64,000 bases of DNA from Ascidiaceihabitans sp029251465 (GCF_042932805.1 NZ_CP170633.1:310001-374000); one strand, 5' to 3'; shown: positions 36,220-44,799, counted from the stretch's first letter. Program-made: numbers and translations. The notes: generated from the letters alone by a model not told the origin.

Positions 36220-37274
36220 GGGTCCAGTCCGGGTGGTGGCGTTTTGCCTTTTGGATAAAGGCCAACAACTTTGAACAAGTTTCCCATTTCTTCGGGGTGG
36301 GTCAAGCGCCTATGTGCAGCAATGTGTTGATCCAGTGCCGTGCCGGATAGCGCCTGTGCCAAAAATTGCGCCCTTTGGGTGATGCCGAGGCGCTCCAGGA
36401 ACACGCCTTGGGGGGTGACGCGGCTGTGGGCACACACGAGCGCACTACAGATCGCTTCGAAATCGACATGGGCAGTTAGGTCGGCGCAACCGGGTTCAGT
36501 GAGCGGGTCAACGGATGCATGTTTTTGCAAGGCTTGCAGCGTATCGCCAAGGCTGCGCCAGTCGCCGTAGTCAATAATCAACGCGGCACCGCTGTTGGCC
36601 TCGATGCGCGCGGTGATTTCCGAAAGGATCGGCGCGAGGGCAGGGCAATCTTCGATCAGATCCCCGTCTTTGGTATCATCCACCCGGTGCGCCAATGCGG
36701 GTTGCGGTGAATTTTGCGCCAGACCGAAAACCAGATTTCCGCCCTTTGCGCCCACGTGCCGTTCGCGCCATCCGCTGCCGTCGCGCACAAACTGGCGGAT
36801 TGGCAGTGCGTCGAAAAATTCGTTTGCGACAAGGAATATGGGCATGTCGGGCAGGGTCGCCACGGTGTCGTGCCATGTGGGGTCGTATTGGTCCAACGCT
36901 TTGGCTTGGGTCTCGCGCAAGACGGGGGAGGCTTCGATCAGGTGGATTTGTGCTGCGGCATGAAACCCTGAAACGCCTTTGGTTGCGCGCAGGATGTCAG
37001 CCATCAGGGTGCCGCGACCGGGGCCAAGTTCTGCCAGCACAAATCGGTCGGGTGCCCCCTGATCAATCCAAGATTGCGCCAGCGACAGGCCAATAAGCTC
37101 GCCAAACATCTGCGAAATCTCGGGCGCTGTGGTGAAATCCCCAGCGGCACCAAGCGGGTCTTGGGTGGTGTAATAGCCAAGGGTCGGATGCAGCAGACAA
37201 TCGGCCATATAATTAGCCACGCTGATCGGGCCGTTTGCAGCAATGCGCGCAAGAATATGGTCTTTCAGGGTCAT
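36216..37274 (-). CDS. SAM-dependent methyltransferase, NDUFAF7/MidA family
   Basis: A 352-residue protein of the COG1565 family. The SAM motif is FVLAELGPGRGTLMADILRA (residues about 78-97), with LVANEFFDALPIRQF further on. The mitochondrial member NDUFAF7 methylates an Arg of the complex I subunit NDUFS2. The bacterial substrate is not settled. It is the middle gene of lgt-midA-pgeF, with ATGA overlaps at both ends. Confidence 0.9.
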   Translation of the reverse strand: MTLKDHILARIAANGPISVANYMADCLLHPTLGYYTTQDPLGAAGDFTTAPEISQMFGELIGLSLAQSWIDQGAPDRFVLAELGPGRGTLMADILRATKGVSGFHAAAQIHLIEASPVLRETQAKALDQYDPTWHDTVATLPDMPIFLVANEFFDALPIRQFVRDGSGWRERHVGAKGGNLVFGLAQNSPQPALAHRVDDTKDGDLIEDCPALAPILSEITARIEANSGAALIIDYGDWRSLGDTLQALQKHASVDPLTEPGCADLTAHVDFEAICSALVCAHSRVTPQGVFLERLGITQRAQFLAQALSGTALDQHIAAHRRLTHPEEMGNLFKVVGLYPKGKTPPPGLDP

Positions 37275-38161
37275 GCCCCTGCTGAACGGCGCGCCCGCAG
37301 GATCAAAAGCACGCCCAAAGCGATCATGGGCAGCGACAGGGTTTGACCCATGGTGATGCCGTATCCGTTGATCTGAAAGGCGAGGCCCAAGGGGTTGCCA
37401 ACAGAGATGAATTGCGCGTCCGGCTGGCGTACAAATTCAACGGCAAAGCGGGCCAACCCGTATCCGGCAAAGAACGTGCCAGCGATAACACCGGGGGTTT
37501 TGTAAGCGTTTCTGCGCCACGCGAGCCAGAGCAGGAGCGCGCCCAGAACGAACCCTTCGAGGGCCGCTTCGTACAGTTGGCTGGGGTGTCGGGCGCACAG
37601 GCCAATCACGTCAGGGCAATACTGCGCCGCTTGGGTTGGAAAAGCGACGCCCCAAGGCAGATCGGTCGGTCGTCCCCACAGCTCTGCATTGATAAAGTTC
37701 GCGATACGGCCCAGCAGCAAGCCCGCAGGGACCCCAAGCGCCATCGCATCAGCGGCGCTGAGTTTGTAGATGTTGCTGCGACCCGTATAGAGCAGACCGG
37801 CAACGATCACGCCGACAAGACCGCCGTGAAACGCCATGCCGCCTTGCCAGATGTACAAAATCTCTAGCGGGTTTTGCAGATAGTAGCTGGGCTGGTAGAA
37901 CAACACATAGCCCAGACGCCCGCCCAAAATGACGCCCAAGATCACCCAGGTCAGCAAATCTTCGATCTGGGCCGGGGTCATGATGGGGGTATTGTTAGGC
38001 CAAAGGCGCGGGGTCTTGATGGTCATGACCACCAACCGCCAGCCGATCAAAATGCCCGCAATATACGCCAACGCATACCAACGCAGCGCGAAGTCCATCC
38101 CAAAGAGAGAGATCGTGAATATCTCGGGCGAGATATTGGGAAAGGGGAGCATTGCGTTCAT
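37271..38161 (-). CDS. lgt: Prolipoprotein diacylglyceryl transferase
   Basis: Lgt transfers diacylglycerol from phosphatidylglycerol to the lipobox Cys of prolipoproteins. It is a 296-residue inner-membrane protein with about seven helices. The family signature GRIANFINAELWGRPTD is present, as are RWYALAYIAG and GGMAFHGGLVG. I prefer the ATG at 38161 (MNAMLPFP) because the other candidate at 38173 has its AGAGG only one base away. It is the first gene of a three-gene overlapping operon. Confidence 0.95.
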   Translation of the reverse strand: MNAMLPFPNISPEIFTISLFGMDFALRWYALAYIAGILIGWRLVVMTIKTPRLWPNNTPIMTPAQIEDLLTWVILGVILGGRLGYVLFYQPSYYLQNPLEILYIWQGGMAFHGGLVGVIVAGLLYTGRSNIYKLSAADAMALGVPAGLLLGRIANFINAELWGRPTDLPWGVAFPTQAAQYCPDVIGLCARHPSQLYEAALEGFVLGALLLWLAWRRNAYKTPGVIAGTFFAGYGLARFAVEFVRQPDAQFISVGNPLGLAFQINGYGITMGQTLSLPMIALGVLLILRARRSAGA

Positions 38162-38257
38162 CTGCGTCCACATGCCTCTGGAGGATTGGGGAAGTCAACC
38201 TTGCGCTGATCACAGTTGCGACCCATATAGAGGTCAAGCACGAAGGAGTGAACGTAC

Positions 38258-38500
38258 ATGCAAGCACGCGGTAAGATTTTCGACGATATTTCACAACTGA
38301 TGACCAATGCGATGGGCGTGGCCCAAGGCGCAAAGGACGAAGCCGAAACAGCAATGAAGTCGCTGATGGACCGTTGGCTGGCGGATCGTGATTTCGTGAC
38401 GCGCGAAGAATTCGACGCGGTGCGCGCCATGGCGCAAAAAGCCCGTGAAGAAAACGAAGCGCTTAAGGCGCGTTTGGACGCGCTTGATACCAAAGCCTGA
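38258..38500 (+). CDS. UbiK/BMFP family accessory factor
   Basis: An 80-residue coiled-coil protein. DDISQLMTNAMGVAQGAKDE begins it, and the C-terminal heptad region reads DFVTREEFDAVRAMAQKARE. The E. coli member UbiK (YqiC) aids the ubiquinone-synthesis Ubi complex, and Brucella BMFP has membrane-fusing activity. It is divergent from lgt and followed by a strong terminator, so it is expressed alone. Confidence 0.88.
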   Translation: MQARGKIFDDISQLMTNAMGVAQGAKDEAETAMKSLMDRWLADRDFVTREEFDAVRAMAQKAREENEALKARLDALDTKA

Positions 38501-38554
38501 TCCAAAGGCGGCGCTGCCGCGCCATTGTTCCAATTATTGCAAGTTGATGATGAT

Positions 38555-38583
38555 CACCCTAGCGCAACCGCTGGGGTGTTTTT
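38555..38583 (+). terminator. Rho-independent terminator after the ubiK-like gene
   Basis: CACCCTAGCG and CGCTGGGGTG form a 10-bp stem (one G-T wobble) with loop CAAC, then TTTTTCGTTTT. It starts 54 nt after the stop. The following 200 bp before the YbjN gene show no coding frame. Confidence 0.9.
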
Positions 38584-38785
38584 CGTTTTGCGGCATTTTT
38601 CACCGTGTTCTCCACAGCTAAATCACTTTATCCCCAGACATTTTCGAAAAAAGGCTTGCCACAGAGTCCGTCAACCCGCACCATATGTAGTATATGAACG
38701 AGGGTTCGCCTCGTCACTTAGAGCAGTTGGCTAGCGATAGGGGCGCATTTTGCCTTGGACGCTAAATCGTAGAACAGGTGGTTTC

Positions 38786-39286
38786 ATGGCCCTTTCAGAG
38801 CATATGATGGAAGACGATCTTCACCCTATTGATATTGTTGAACATTTGGCAGAGCACCACGCGTGGGATTTTGACCGGATTGCCGATGATCAGATTGCGA
38901 TGGCCGTTGAAGGACAGTGGCGCACCTATTCGATCACCTTGGCGTGGTCTGGCTATGACGAGACGCTTCGGATGGTGTGTACGTTCGAAATGGAGCCCCC
39001 TGCAGAGAAACTTCCTAAACTGTACGAGCTGCTGAACCTGATCAACGATCAGTGCTGGGCCGGGTCGTTCACCTACTGGGAAGAACAAAAAATGATGGTG
39101 TATCGCTATGGATTGGTCCTGGCGGGTGGCCAAGACGCCGGGCCTGATCAGATCGACACGATGATCGGTGCTGCAGTCATGAGCGCGGAACGCTACTATC
39201 CCGCAATGCAGTTGTTGGTCTGGGGTGATCGCACGCCCAAGGACGCGATTCAGGTTGCCATTGCAGAGGCCTATGGCCGCGCGTAA
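38786..39286 (+). CDS. YbjN domain protein
   Basis: A 166-residue protein of the YbjN family (type III secretion chaperone-like fold). Typical motifs are DDQIAMAVEGQWRTYSITLAW near 32-52, LYELLNLINDQCWAGSF near 77-93, and MVYRYGLVL. The function is unknown; E. coli YbjN affects stress and motility. The ATG at 38786 follows AGGTGG. It lies 36 nt before proC, an arrangement I associate with alphaproteobacteria. Confidence 0.88.
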   Translation: MALSEHMMEDDLHPIDIVEHLAEHHAWDFDRIADDQIAMAVEGQWRTYSITLAWSGYDETLRMVCTFEMEPPAEKLPKLYELLNLINDQCWAGSFTYWEEQKMMVYRYGLVLAGGQDAGPDQIDTMIGAAVMSAERYYPAMQLLVWGDRTPKDAIQVAIAEAYGRA

Positions 39287-39322
39287 CACTTTGCCCTGAA
39301 CGTTTTGCGCGAGGGGACTACC

Positions 39323-40138
39323 ATGAAAAATAGCCGGATTGCTAAGCAGGGGCTTGTCCTGTTGGGCTGTGGCAAGATGGGCTCTGCCATGTTGGCGGGC
39401 TGGCTGGATCGCGGGCTGCCTGCGGATGCGGTGCATGTTGTTGATCCTTTCCCGTCTGACTGGCTGAAAGGGACCGGCGTGGCGATCAACGCCGACCTGC
39501 CTGCGAAACCCGCTATCGTATTGGTTGCCGTGAAACCGCAAATGATGGCCGCGGCGTTGCCGACCTTGCAGGCGATGGGCGGCGGAACCACGCTGTTTGT
39601 CAGCGTGGCAGCAGGCATCACAATCGCGACCTTTGAAAGCATCTTGGGCACGACGACCCCGATTGTGCGCGCCATGCCCAACACGCCAGCGGCCGTGGGC
39701 AAAGGCATCAGCGCGATTGTTGCAAATGGTGCAGCCCCCGCAGGCGCGCTGGACGAGGCCGAAGCTTTGCTCAGCGCTGTGGGCCAGGTCGTGCGCCTAG
39801 ACAACGAGGCGCAAATTGACGCTGTGACGGGTGTCAGTGGGTCGGGCCCGGCGTACGTGTTTCACATGATCGAAACGCTGGCAGCAGCAGGCGAAGCACA
39901 AGGTTTGCCAGCCGCCATGGCAATGCAACTGGCTAAGGCGACTGTCGCGGGTGCTGGCGCGCTGGCCGAAGCCGCAGATGAAACGCCGAGCCAGTTGCGC
40001 GTCAATGTGACCAGCCCGAATGGCACCACGCAAGCCGGGCTTGAGGTGCTGATGGATGCCGAAAGCGGGCTGCCGATGTTAATGACAAAAACAGTCGCTG
40101 CAGCGACAAATCGATCCAAGGAACTGGCAAATGGCTGA
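39323..40138 (+). CDS. proC: Pyrroline-5-carboxylate reductase
   Basis: ProC reduces pyrroline-5-carboxylate to proline. At 271 residues it has the NAD(P) motif VLLGCGKMGSAML (11-23), VAVKPQMM, VRAMPNTPAAVGKG and the C-terminal GSGPAYVFHMIE. The start at 39323 follows GAGGGG. It overlaps the CsaA-like gene by 8 nt. Confidence 0.96.
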   Translation: MKNSRIAKQGLVLLGCGKMGSAMLAGWLDRGLPADAVHVVDPFPSDWLKGTGVAINADLPAKPAIVLVAVKPQMMAAALPTLQAMGGGTTLFVSVAAGITIATFESILGTTTPIVRAMPNTPAAVGKGISAIVANGAAPAGALDEAEALLSAVGQVVRLDNEAQIDAVTGVSGSGPAYVFHMIETLAAAGEAQGLPAAMAMQLAKATVAGAGALAEAADETPSQLRVNVTSPNGTTQAGLEVLMDAESGLPMLMTKTVAAATNRSKELANG

Positions 40139-40469
40139 AATCACCTTTGACGACTTTATGAACGTCGACATCCGCGTGGGGCGCGTCATCCGCGCCGAAC
40201 CGTTTCCCGAGGCGCGCAAGCCTGCCATCAAGATGTGGATTGATTTTGGCGATGAAATTGGCGAACGCAAAACTTCGGCCCAAGTGACGGCGCATTACAC
40301 GCCTGAAATGTTGCTGGGCAAACAGGTGATGGGGGTCGTGAATTTTCCGCCCCGCCAGATCGGGCCGTTCATGTCCGAAGTACTGGTTCTGGGGTTGCAC
40401 GATGCGCAAGGCGGTATCGTGCTGATTGGACCGGACCAAGATGTGCAAGCAGGAGAGCGGATGTGCTGA
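40131..40469 (+). CDS. tRNA-binding domain protein (CsaA-like)
   Basis: A 112-residue OB-fold protein of the CsaA family: FMNVDIRVGRVIRAEPFPEA near 9-28, SAQVTAHYTPEMLLGKQV, and VNFPPRQIGPFMSEVLVLG. CsaA acts as a chaperone or tRNA-binding protein and forms dimers. It overlaps proC by 8 nt and the next gene by 7 nt, so the three are coupled. Confidence 0.9.
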   Translation: MAEITFDDFMNVDIRVGRVIRAEPFPEARKPAIKMWIDFGDEIGERKTSAQVTAHYTPEMLLGKQVMGVVNFPPRQIGPFMSEVLVLGLHDAQGGIVLIGPDQDVQAGERMC

Positions 40470-41425
40470 AAAAAGTTTTGATTGCGCGCCCGTTGCCCGA
40501 CGCGGTGATTGACGCAGCCCGCGCGCATTTTAACGTGGATGTGCGCGACAATACGGCCCCGTTGAACGGTGACGAAATGCGCGCGGCCTTGCAGAATTAC
40601 GATGGTGTCATGCCGACCTTGGGTGACATGTTTGACGCACAGGTTTTTGCCGATGTTCCGGATGCGCGCTGCACAATTCTGGCGAACTTTGGCGTTGGTT
40701 ATAACCACATCGACGCAGCGGCAGCGCAGGCCGCAGGCATCGGCGTTTCGAACACACCGGGGGCCGTGACCGACGCAACAGCAGACATCGCGATGACCTT
40801 GATGCTGATGAGCGCGCGGCGCGCAGGCGAGGGCGAACGAATGGTCCGCTCTGGCACCTGGCAAGGCTGGCATCCGACGCAAATGCTGGGTCTGCATCTG
40901 AGCGGCAAAACCGTTGGCATCGTTGGCATGGGGCGTATCGGGCAGGCGATTGCGCGGCGCTGCCACTTTGGGTTTGGCATGAAGGTCGCGTATTTCAGCC
41001 GTTCACCCAAGGAGTTGGACTTTGACGCGACTGCGTTCAGCGATCTGCACGAAATGGTTGGGGCCGTCGATGTTGTGGTTTTGGCCGTACCCGGCGGCCC
41101 TGCGACGCACCATTTGATCAATGCTGATGTGTTTGCGGCAATGCGCAAAGGCGGGCATCTGGTGAATATTTCGCGTGGGGATGTCGTTGACGAGGCCGCA
41201 CTGATTGCAGCCCTTGAAGCAGGTCAGATCGCGGGCGCTGGGCTGGATGTTTACGAATTTGAACCAAAGGTTCCCGATGCGTTGATCGCGATGGAGAACG
41301 TCGTGCTGTTGCCGCATCTGGGCACAGCCGCGTTAGAGGTTCGCACTGACATGGGGCTGATGGCTGTGGCCAATCTCAAGGCGTATCTGGTCGATAACCT
41401 GCCCGCGCCAAATGCGGTGAACTAA
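40463..41425 (+). CDS. D-2-hydroxyacid dehydrogenase (glyoxylate/hydroxypyruvate reductase-like)
   Basis: A 320-residue NAD(P)-dependent enzyme beginning with GTG. The Rossmann motif is VGIVGMGRIGQAIA (about 150-163). NISRGDVVDEAALI, the catalytic Glu region, and LLPHLGTA with the catalytic His follow. It probably reduces glyoxylate or hydroxypyruvate, but close relatives use other 2-keto acids. Its stop shares bases with the convergent tdk stop (CTAA at 41422-41425). Confidence 0.88.
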   Translation: MLKKVLIARPLPDAVIDAARAHFNVDVRDNTAPLNGDEMRAALQNYDGVMPTLGDMFDAQVFADVPDARCTILANFGVGYNHIDAAAAQAAGIGVSNTPGAVTDATADIAMTLMLMSARRAGEGERMVRSGTWQGWHPTQMLGLHLSGKTVGIVGMGRIGQAIARRCHFGFGMKVAYFSRSPKELDFDATAFSDLHEMVGAVDVVVLAVPGGPATHHLINADVFAAMRKGGHLVNISRGDVVDEAALIAALEAGQIAGAGLDVYEFEPKVPDALIAMENVVLLPHLGTAALEVRTDMGLMAVANLKAYLVDNLPAPNAVN

Positions 41426-42006
41426 GCGTCGTTGCCAACCGCTTCGCGCCAATGACGGCGGCACAGGGACACGTAGGTTTCGTTGCCGCCGATCTGGACC
41501 TGCGCACCCCCGGTCAAGACATTGCCCAGATCGTCTTTGCGCACGACCATCGTCGCTTTTTTGCCGCACTGACAAATCGTGCGGATTTCACGCATTTCGT
41601 CCGCCAAGGCCAACAGGGTCGCAGAGCCGGGGAACAGTTTGCCGCGGAAATCAACGCGCAAACCGTAGCACATGACGGGCACGTGCAGATCATCGACGGC
41701 GCGGGCTAACTGCCAAACTTGCGCGTCGCTCAAAAACTGGGCTTCGTCGATAAAAACGCAGGCAATCGGGCCGGTGGTCAGGCGGGCTTGGATTTTGGCG
41801 AACAAATCATCGATAGGGGCAAACGTATCTGCGTCAGACCCGATGCCGATACGCGATGCAATCCGGCCTTGGCCTGCGCGGTTGTCGAACTGGGCCGTCA
41901 ACAAATAGGGCTCCATTTGCCCCTCGCGGTAGTTGTGCGCGGCTTGCAGCAACACGGTCGATTTGCCCGCGTTCATCGTTGAATAATGGAAGTACAGTTT
42001 TGCCAT
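41422..42006 (-). CDS. tdk: Thymidine kinase (type II)
   Basis: Tdk phosphorylates thymidine for salvage. At 194 residues it has the P-loop STMNAGKST (9-17), VFIDEAQFL near 92-100, and the zinc-binding Cys in TICQCGKKA and SLCRRHW. It is the only gene transcribed leftward here; the 453 bp upstream hold no gene but a structured element. Confidence 0.95.
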   Translation of the reverse strand: MAKLYFHYSTMNAGKSTVLLQAAHNYREGQMEPYLLTAQFDNRAGQGRIASRIGIGSDADTFAPIDDLFAKIQARLTTGPIACVFIDEAQFLSDAQVWQLARAVDDLHVPVMCYGLRVDFRGKLFPGSATLLALADEMREIRTICQCGKKATMVVRKDDLGNVLTGGAQVQIGGNETYVSLCRRHWREAVGNDA

Positions 42007-42092
42007 GCAAAGGTGTTATTATGCTCGGGCTTGTCGGGCAAGCGGTTGTTCTCACAAGTAAAGGGTGGGGACGCGCATGTGATGAAATTTAA

Positions 42093-42239
42093 CCCGTCAC
42101 GATCGGTGGTGACACCGTCGATACTCGTTACGCATTGCCTTGCTTGAGGCCGAAACCTCGAGGGATGGGTGCAAGGCAAATACCACTTTTCGTGACGGGC
42201 CCGTTCAGATGTGCAGGCTGGAAACCAGCGTAACGCATC
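42093..42239 (+). ncRNA. Candidate structured RNA, two domains with a possible pseudoknot
   Basis: Domain 1 is closed by a perfect 10-bp helix, CCCGTCACGA (42093-42102) with TCGTGACGGG (42190-42199). Inside are a 5-bp hairpin CGGTG-GTGA-CACCG (42104-42117) with a GNRA-type loop, and a 9-bp stem TTGCCTTGC (42135-42143) with GCAAGGCAA (42171-42179) capped by GAGG/CCTC. Domain 2 (42208-42239) pairs GATGTG with CGCATC and GCTGG with CCAGC. CGTTACGC (42126-42133) can also pair with GCGTAACG (42228-42235) across the domains, in competition with part of domain 2. Wobble pairs and the GNRA loop work only on the plus strand. It does not match any riboswitch or small RNA I know. It ends 220 nt before a CII-like gene. 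Confidence 0.55.
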
Positions 42240-42459
42240 CTGACGACCGAGTTTTCTACGTCCTCACCCTGAAACTGATTTGCACAAATCAGCTACTTGT
42301 TAAGTCCCCAAGCTTGATATTCAGGCAGCTAGGAATAATTGATCAATGACATTCAAGTTGTTAACGATTAATGGGAAAAGAACAGACAGGTTCCCCTTGG
42401 TGCAATACAAGGCGACAATGCTGACGCAAACGTGGACGTAAACAGTAGGGACGATCGCA
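42240..42459. other. Rest of the gene-free stretch before the CII-like gene
   Basis: No coding frame with a ribosome-binding site is seen. The stretch has a small hairpin CTGATTTGCACAAATCAG (42270-42287) and AT-rich sequence near 42330-42375 that may hold the promoter of the CII-like gene. AGGGA lies about 9 nt before that gene's ATG. The first part of the gap, 42007-42092, is upstream of tdk and shows nothing recognisable. Confidence 0.5.
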
Positions 42460-42924
42460 ATGGCCGGAATTGGTAGCTACCTAAAAAAGCACACCGAAGC
42501 TTTGGTGAAAGATGTTGGAATCGAACCGGCATGCGAGTTGACAGGTAAGTCAAAAGCGACCCTTGGGCGCTATTATTCCGATCATCCGGAACACGCGGAC
42601 CGGTTCATGCCAATCGACGCTGTTGTTAATCTTGAGAAGTCCGCAGGCTACCCGCATGTCACTGGCGCGCTGGCTGAATTGCAGGGCATGTCGATCTCAA
42701 AAGATGAACGTCGGCCCAACGATACGCCTTCTAGCGGCGTAAATTCCGATGTTATTGCCCTGAGCCAGCGTTTTGCGATGCTGATGTCCGAGTACCAGCA
42801 ATCCATCGAAGACGGCATTATTACCGTGAACGAAGCCAAGCGTTTGCTGCGTGAAACCAGCATGCTGCAACAGGTTTTGATCGACATGAAATTGCATCTT
42901 GAAGATGAAAATGTCGGATCATGA
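42460..42924 (+). CDS. CII-like putative DNA-binding protein
   Basis: A 154-residue protein of unknown function. Residues about 5-75 (LKKHTEALVKDVG, SKATLGRYYSDHPEHADRFM, VNLEKSAGYPHVTGALAEL) look like a helix-turn-helix protein of the phage CII-like or CP76 type. The C-terminal part (about 100-150) is a predicted helical, possibly coiled-coil, dimerisation segment. There is no phage nearby. Its 3' end overlaps arsH by 14 nt, so the two are translated together. It may regulate the operon. Confidence 0.6.
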   Translation: MAGIGSYLKKHTEALVKDVGIEPACELTGKSKATLGRYYSDHPEHADRFMPIDAVVNLEKSAGYPHVTGALAELQGMSISKDERRPNDTPSSGVNSDVIALSQRFAMLMSEYQQSIEDGIITVNEAKRLLRETSMLQQVLIDMKLHLEDENVGS

Positions 42925-43624
42925 CACACCTGCTCTGAAGGCGGGTCTGTTACCTGAAATCGATGTCGATGCATTGCGCGGCGGGGATGGTCCTGATCAT
43001 CCGCCACGCATTTTGCTGCTGTACGGGTCGTTACGACCAGAAAGTTATTCCCGCAAAGCTGCCGAAGAATCAGCGCGAATCCTAAGGTTGTTAGGATGCG
43101 AAACGCGCATGTTTGACCCCTCGGGTCTGCCATTGGTGGATGATGCCGAGGCGGATCACGAAAAAGTTTCAGAATTACGTGCGCTGGCGGTTTGGGCGGA
43201 AGGCATGGTTTGGTCGAGCCCCGAACGTCACGGGGCGATGACAGGTGTTATGAAAACCCAAATCGATTGGTTGCCGTTGTCAATGCAAGGCGGAATTCGC
43301 CCAACGCAGGGTAAAACCTTGGCTGTAATGCAGGTGTCTGGTGGGTCGCAGTCGTTTAACGCGGTGAACCAAATGCGTATTTTGGGGCGTTGGATGCGGA
43401 TGGTGACGATCCCGAACCAATCCAGCATTCCAAAAGCGTGGCTAGAGTTTGACAGTGATGGGCGCCTGCCCGACGGCCCATTGTACAACCGCATTGTGGA
43501 TGTGATGGAAGAGTTGGTGAAATTTACATGGCTGGTACGTGGACGCGCGGATTATCTGGTGGATCGCTATTCCGAACGCGTTGAAAGCGCTGCTGATGTT
43601 CATGCGCGTGTGTCCGAAAAATAG
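42911..43624 (+). CDS. arsH: ArsH-type NADPH-dependent flavoprotein
   Basis: A 237-residue flavodoxin-like FMN protein. LLYGSLRPESYSRKAAEE (about 36-53) is the phosphate loop, and SSPERHGAMTGVMKTQIDW is the ArsH signature. ArsH oxidises trivalent organoarsenicals and also acts as an NADPH quinone or H2O2 reductase. The ATG at 42911 is chosen from several in-frame starts (TTG 42899, ATG 42905). No arsR, arsB or arsC is present, so an arsenic role is not certain. Confidence 0.88.
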   Translation: MSDHDTPALKAGLLPEIDVDALRGGDGPDHPPRILLLYGSLRPESYSRKAAEESARILRLLGCETRMFDPSGLPLVDDAEADHEKVSELRALAVWAEGMVWSSPERHGAMTGVMKTQIDWLPLSMQGGIRPTQGKTLAVMQVSGGSQSFNAVNQMRILGRWMRMVTIPNQSSIPKAWLEFDSDGRLPDGPLYNRIVDVMEELVKFTWLVRGRADYLVDRYSERVESAADVHARVSEK

Positions 43625-43639
43625 AGCGTCTGGTGGTCT

Positions 43640-43657
43640 ATTTTGCGATCGCAAAAT
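43640..43657. repeat. Perfect 18-bp palindrome in a convergent gap
   Basis: ATTTTGCGATCGCAAAAT is a perfect palindrome centred on GCGATCGC, with partly complementary flanks (GGTGG before, CCACC after). It lies between the convergent stops of arsH (43624) and the FabH-like gene (43675). The absence of a loop argues against a standard terminator. Palindromes of this type recur in Roseobacter genomes as far as I recall. Confidence 0.55.
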
Positions 43658-43674
43658 GCGCCCACCCGCCGACC

Positions 43675-44799
43675 CTAATCGTGCCGTTCTACGATCACCG
43701 ATCCGACTGAATACCCTGCGCCAAACGAACAGATCAACCCGACATCACCGTCGTTTAGATCGTCCGAGTATTTCGAAAAGGCGATGATTGATCCCGCTGA
43801 GGACGTGTTGGCGTAGTCTTGTAGAATATTGGGTTGCTCGCCTGCTTCGGGGCTGCGGCCCAGTACCTTTTTCCCGATAAAGTCGTTCATGGATTTGTTG
43901 GCTTGGTGCAGCCAAAGGCGTTTAAGATCAGAGGCTTGCACACCTTCATCCGACATATGGTCGGCGATGTGTGTGCTGACCATTGGTAGGACTTCTTTGA
44001 AGACTTTGCGCCCGTTTTGCATGAATTGCATGTCGCGTCGGTCTGCGGTGCCATCCGGGCGTGAACGGCGTAAAAAGCCGTTGTTGTTGCGAATGTTGTT
44101 TGAGAAATCTGTAGCGCAGCGCGTTGATTTGATTTCAAAATATGGCCCTGACGCGTTTTCTGCCCTTTCGATCAAGGTCGCAGTTGCCACATCACCAAAG
44201 ATAAAGTGACAGTCGCGGTCGCGCCATTCCAAGTGGGCTGAGCAAATTTCAGGATTGACCACCAGTGCGCTTTTGATGCTGCCAGAACGGATCATGTCTG
44301 CGGCCGCTCGGATTCCGAAGGTGGCAGAGGAGCAGGCGACATTCATGTCAAAGGCAAAGCCATTGATGCCCAGCAGGTCTTGGATTTCGATTGCAACTGC
44401 CGGATACGCCCGTTCCAGATTTGAGGCCGCACAGATGACTGCATCGACATCAGCGGCTGTTTTGCCGGCTTGAGCAAGGGCTTTTTGAGCTGCATCAAGC
44501 GCCATTTCAGCCATAAGTGACGGGTCATCATCACTGCGCTGAGGCAGCATAGGGTGCATCATATCAGGATTTAAAATACCTTCTTTATCAACAACATAAC
44601 GCTGCTCAATGCCAGATGCCTTAAAAATAAAATCCTCGGAAGAATGTGGTTTTTCCTGGATTTCGCCGGCCGCAATCTGATCTTTGTGGGCGGCGTTGAA
44701 TTTGTCGGCATATGCATTGAATGCAACCACCAACTCTGCGTTGCTGATTGTGTTTTGCGGGGTGAAGACCCCGGTTCCAGTGATCGCAGGAATGTGCAT
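43675..44799 (-). CDS. Beta-ketoacyl-ACP synthase III-like protein (FabH family)
   Basis: A 374-residue thiolase-fold condensing enzyme. The catalytic triad is visible: Cys156 in MNVACSSATFG, His298 in LHQANK and Asn331 in NTSSAGS. It is about 50 residues longer than housekeeping FabH (about 320), because of an insert around residues 27-95. It probably starts a fatty-acid or polyketide-like chain or is a second FabH. No acyl-carrier or synthase genes adjoin it. Confidence 0.88.
   Translation of the reverse strand: MHIPAITGTGVFTPQNTISNAELVVAFNAYADKFNAAHKDQIAAGEIQEKPHSSEDFIFKASGIEQRYVVDKEGILNPDMMHPMLPQRSDDDPSLMAEMALDAAQKALAQAGKTAADVDAVICAASNLERAYPAVAIEIQDLLGINGFAFDMNVACSSATFGIRAAADMIRSGSIKSALVVNPEICSAHLEWRDRDCHFIFGDVATATLIERAENASGPYFEIKSTRCATDFSNNIRNNNGFLRRSRPDGTADRRDMQFMQNGRKVFKEVLPMVSTHIADHMSDEGVQASDLKRLWLHQANKSMNDFIGKKVLGRSPEAGEQPNILQDYANTSSAGSIIAFSKYSDDLNDGDVGLICSFGAGYSVGSVIVERHD

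Noticed and set aside
38588..38660. DnaA-box-like words (TTATCCCCA, CTCCACAG) suggesting an origin
   Set aside because: They are poor matches, too few, and no dnaA, hemE, parAB or gidAB gene is near; the stretch is explained by a terminator and promoter region.
41973..42179. A 68-codon reverse-strand frame over the structured region upstream of tdk
   Set aside because: It lacks a ribosome-binding site and family resemblance; the sequence is better explained by RNA-like pairing on the plus strand.
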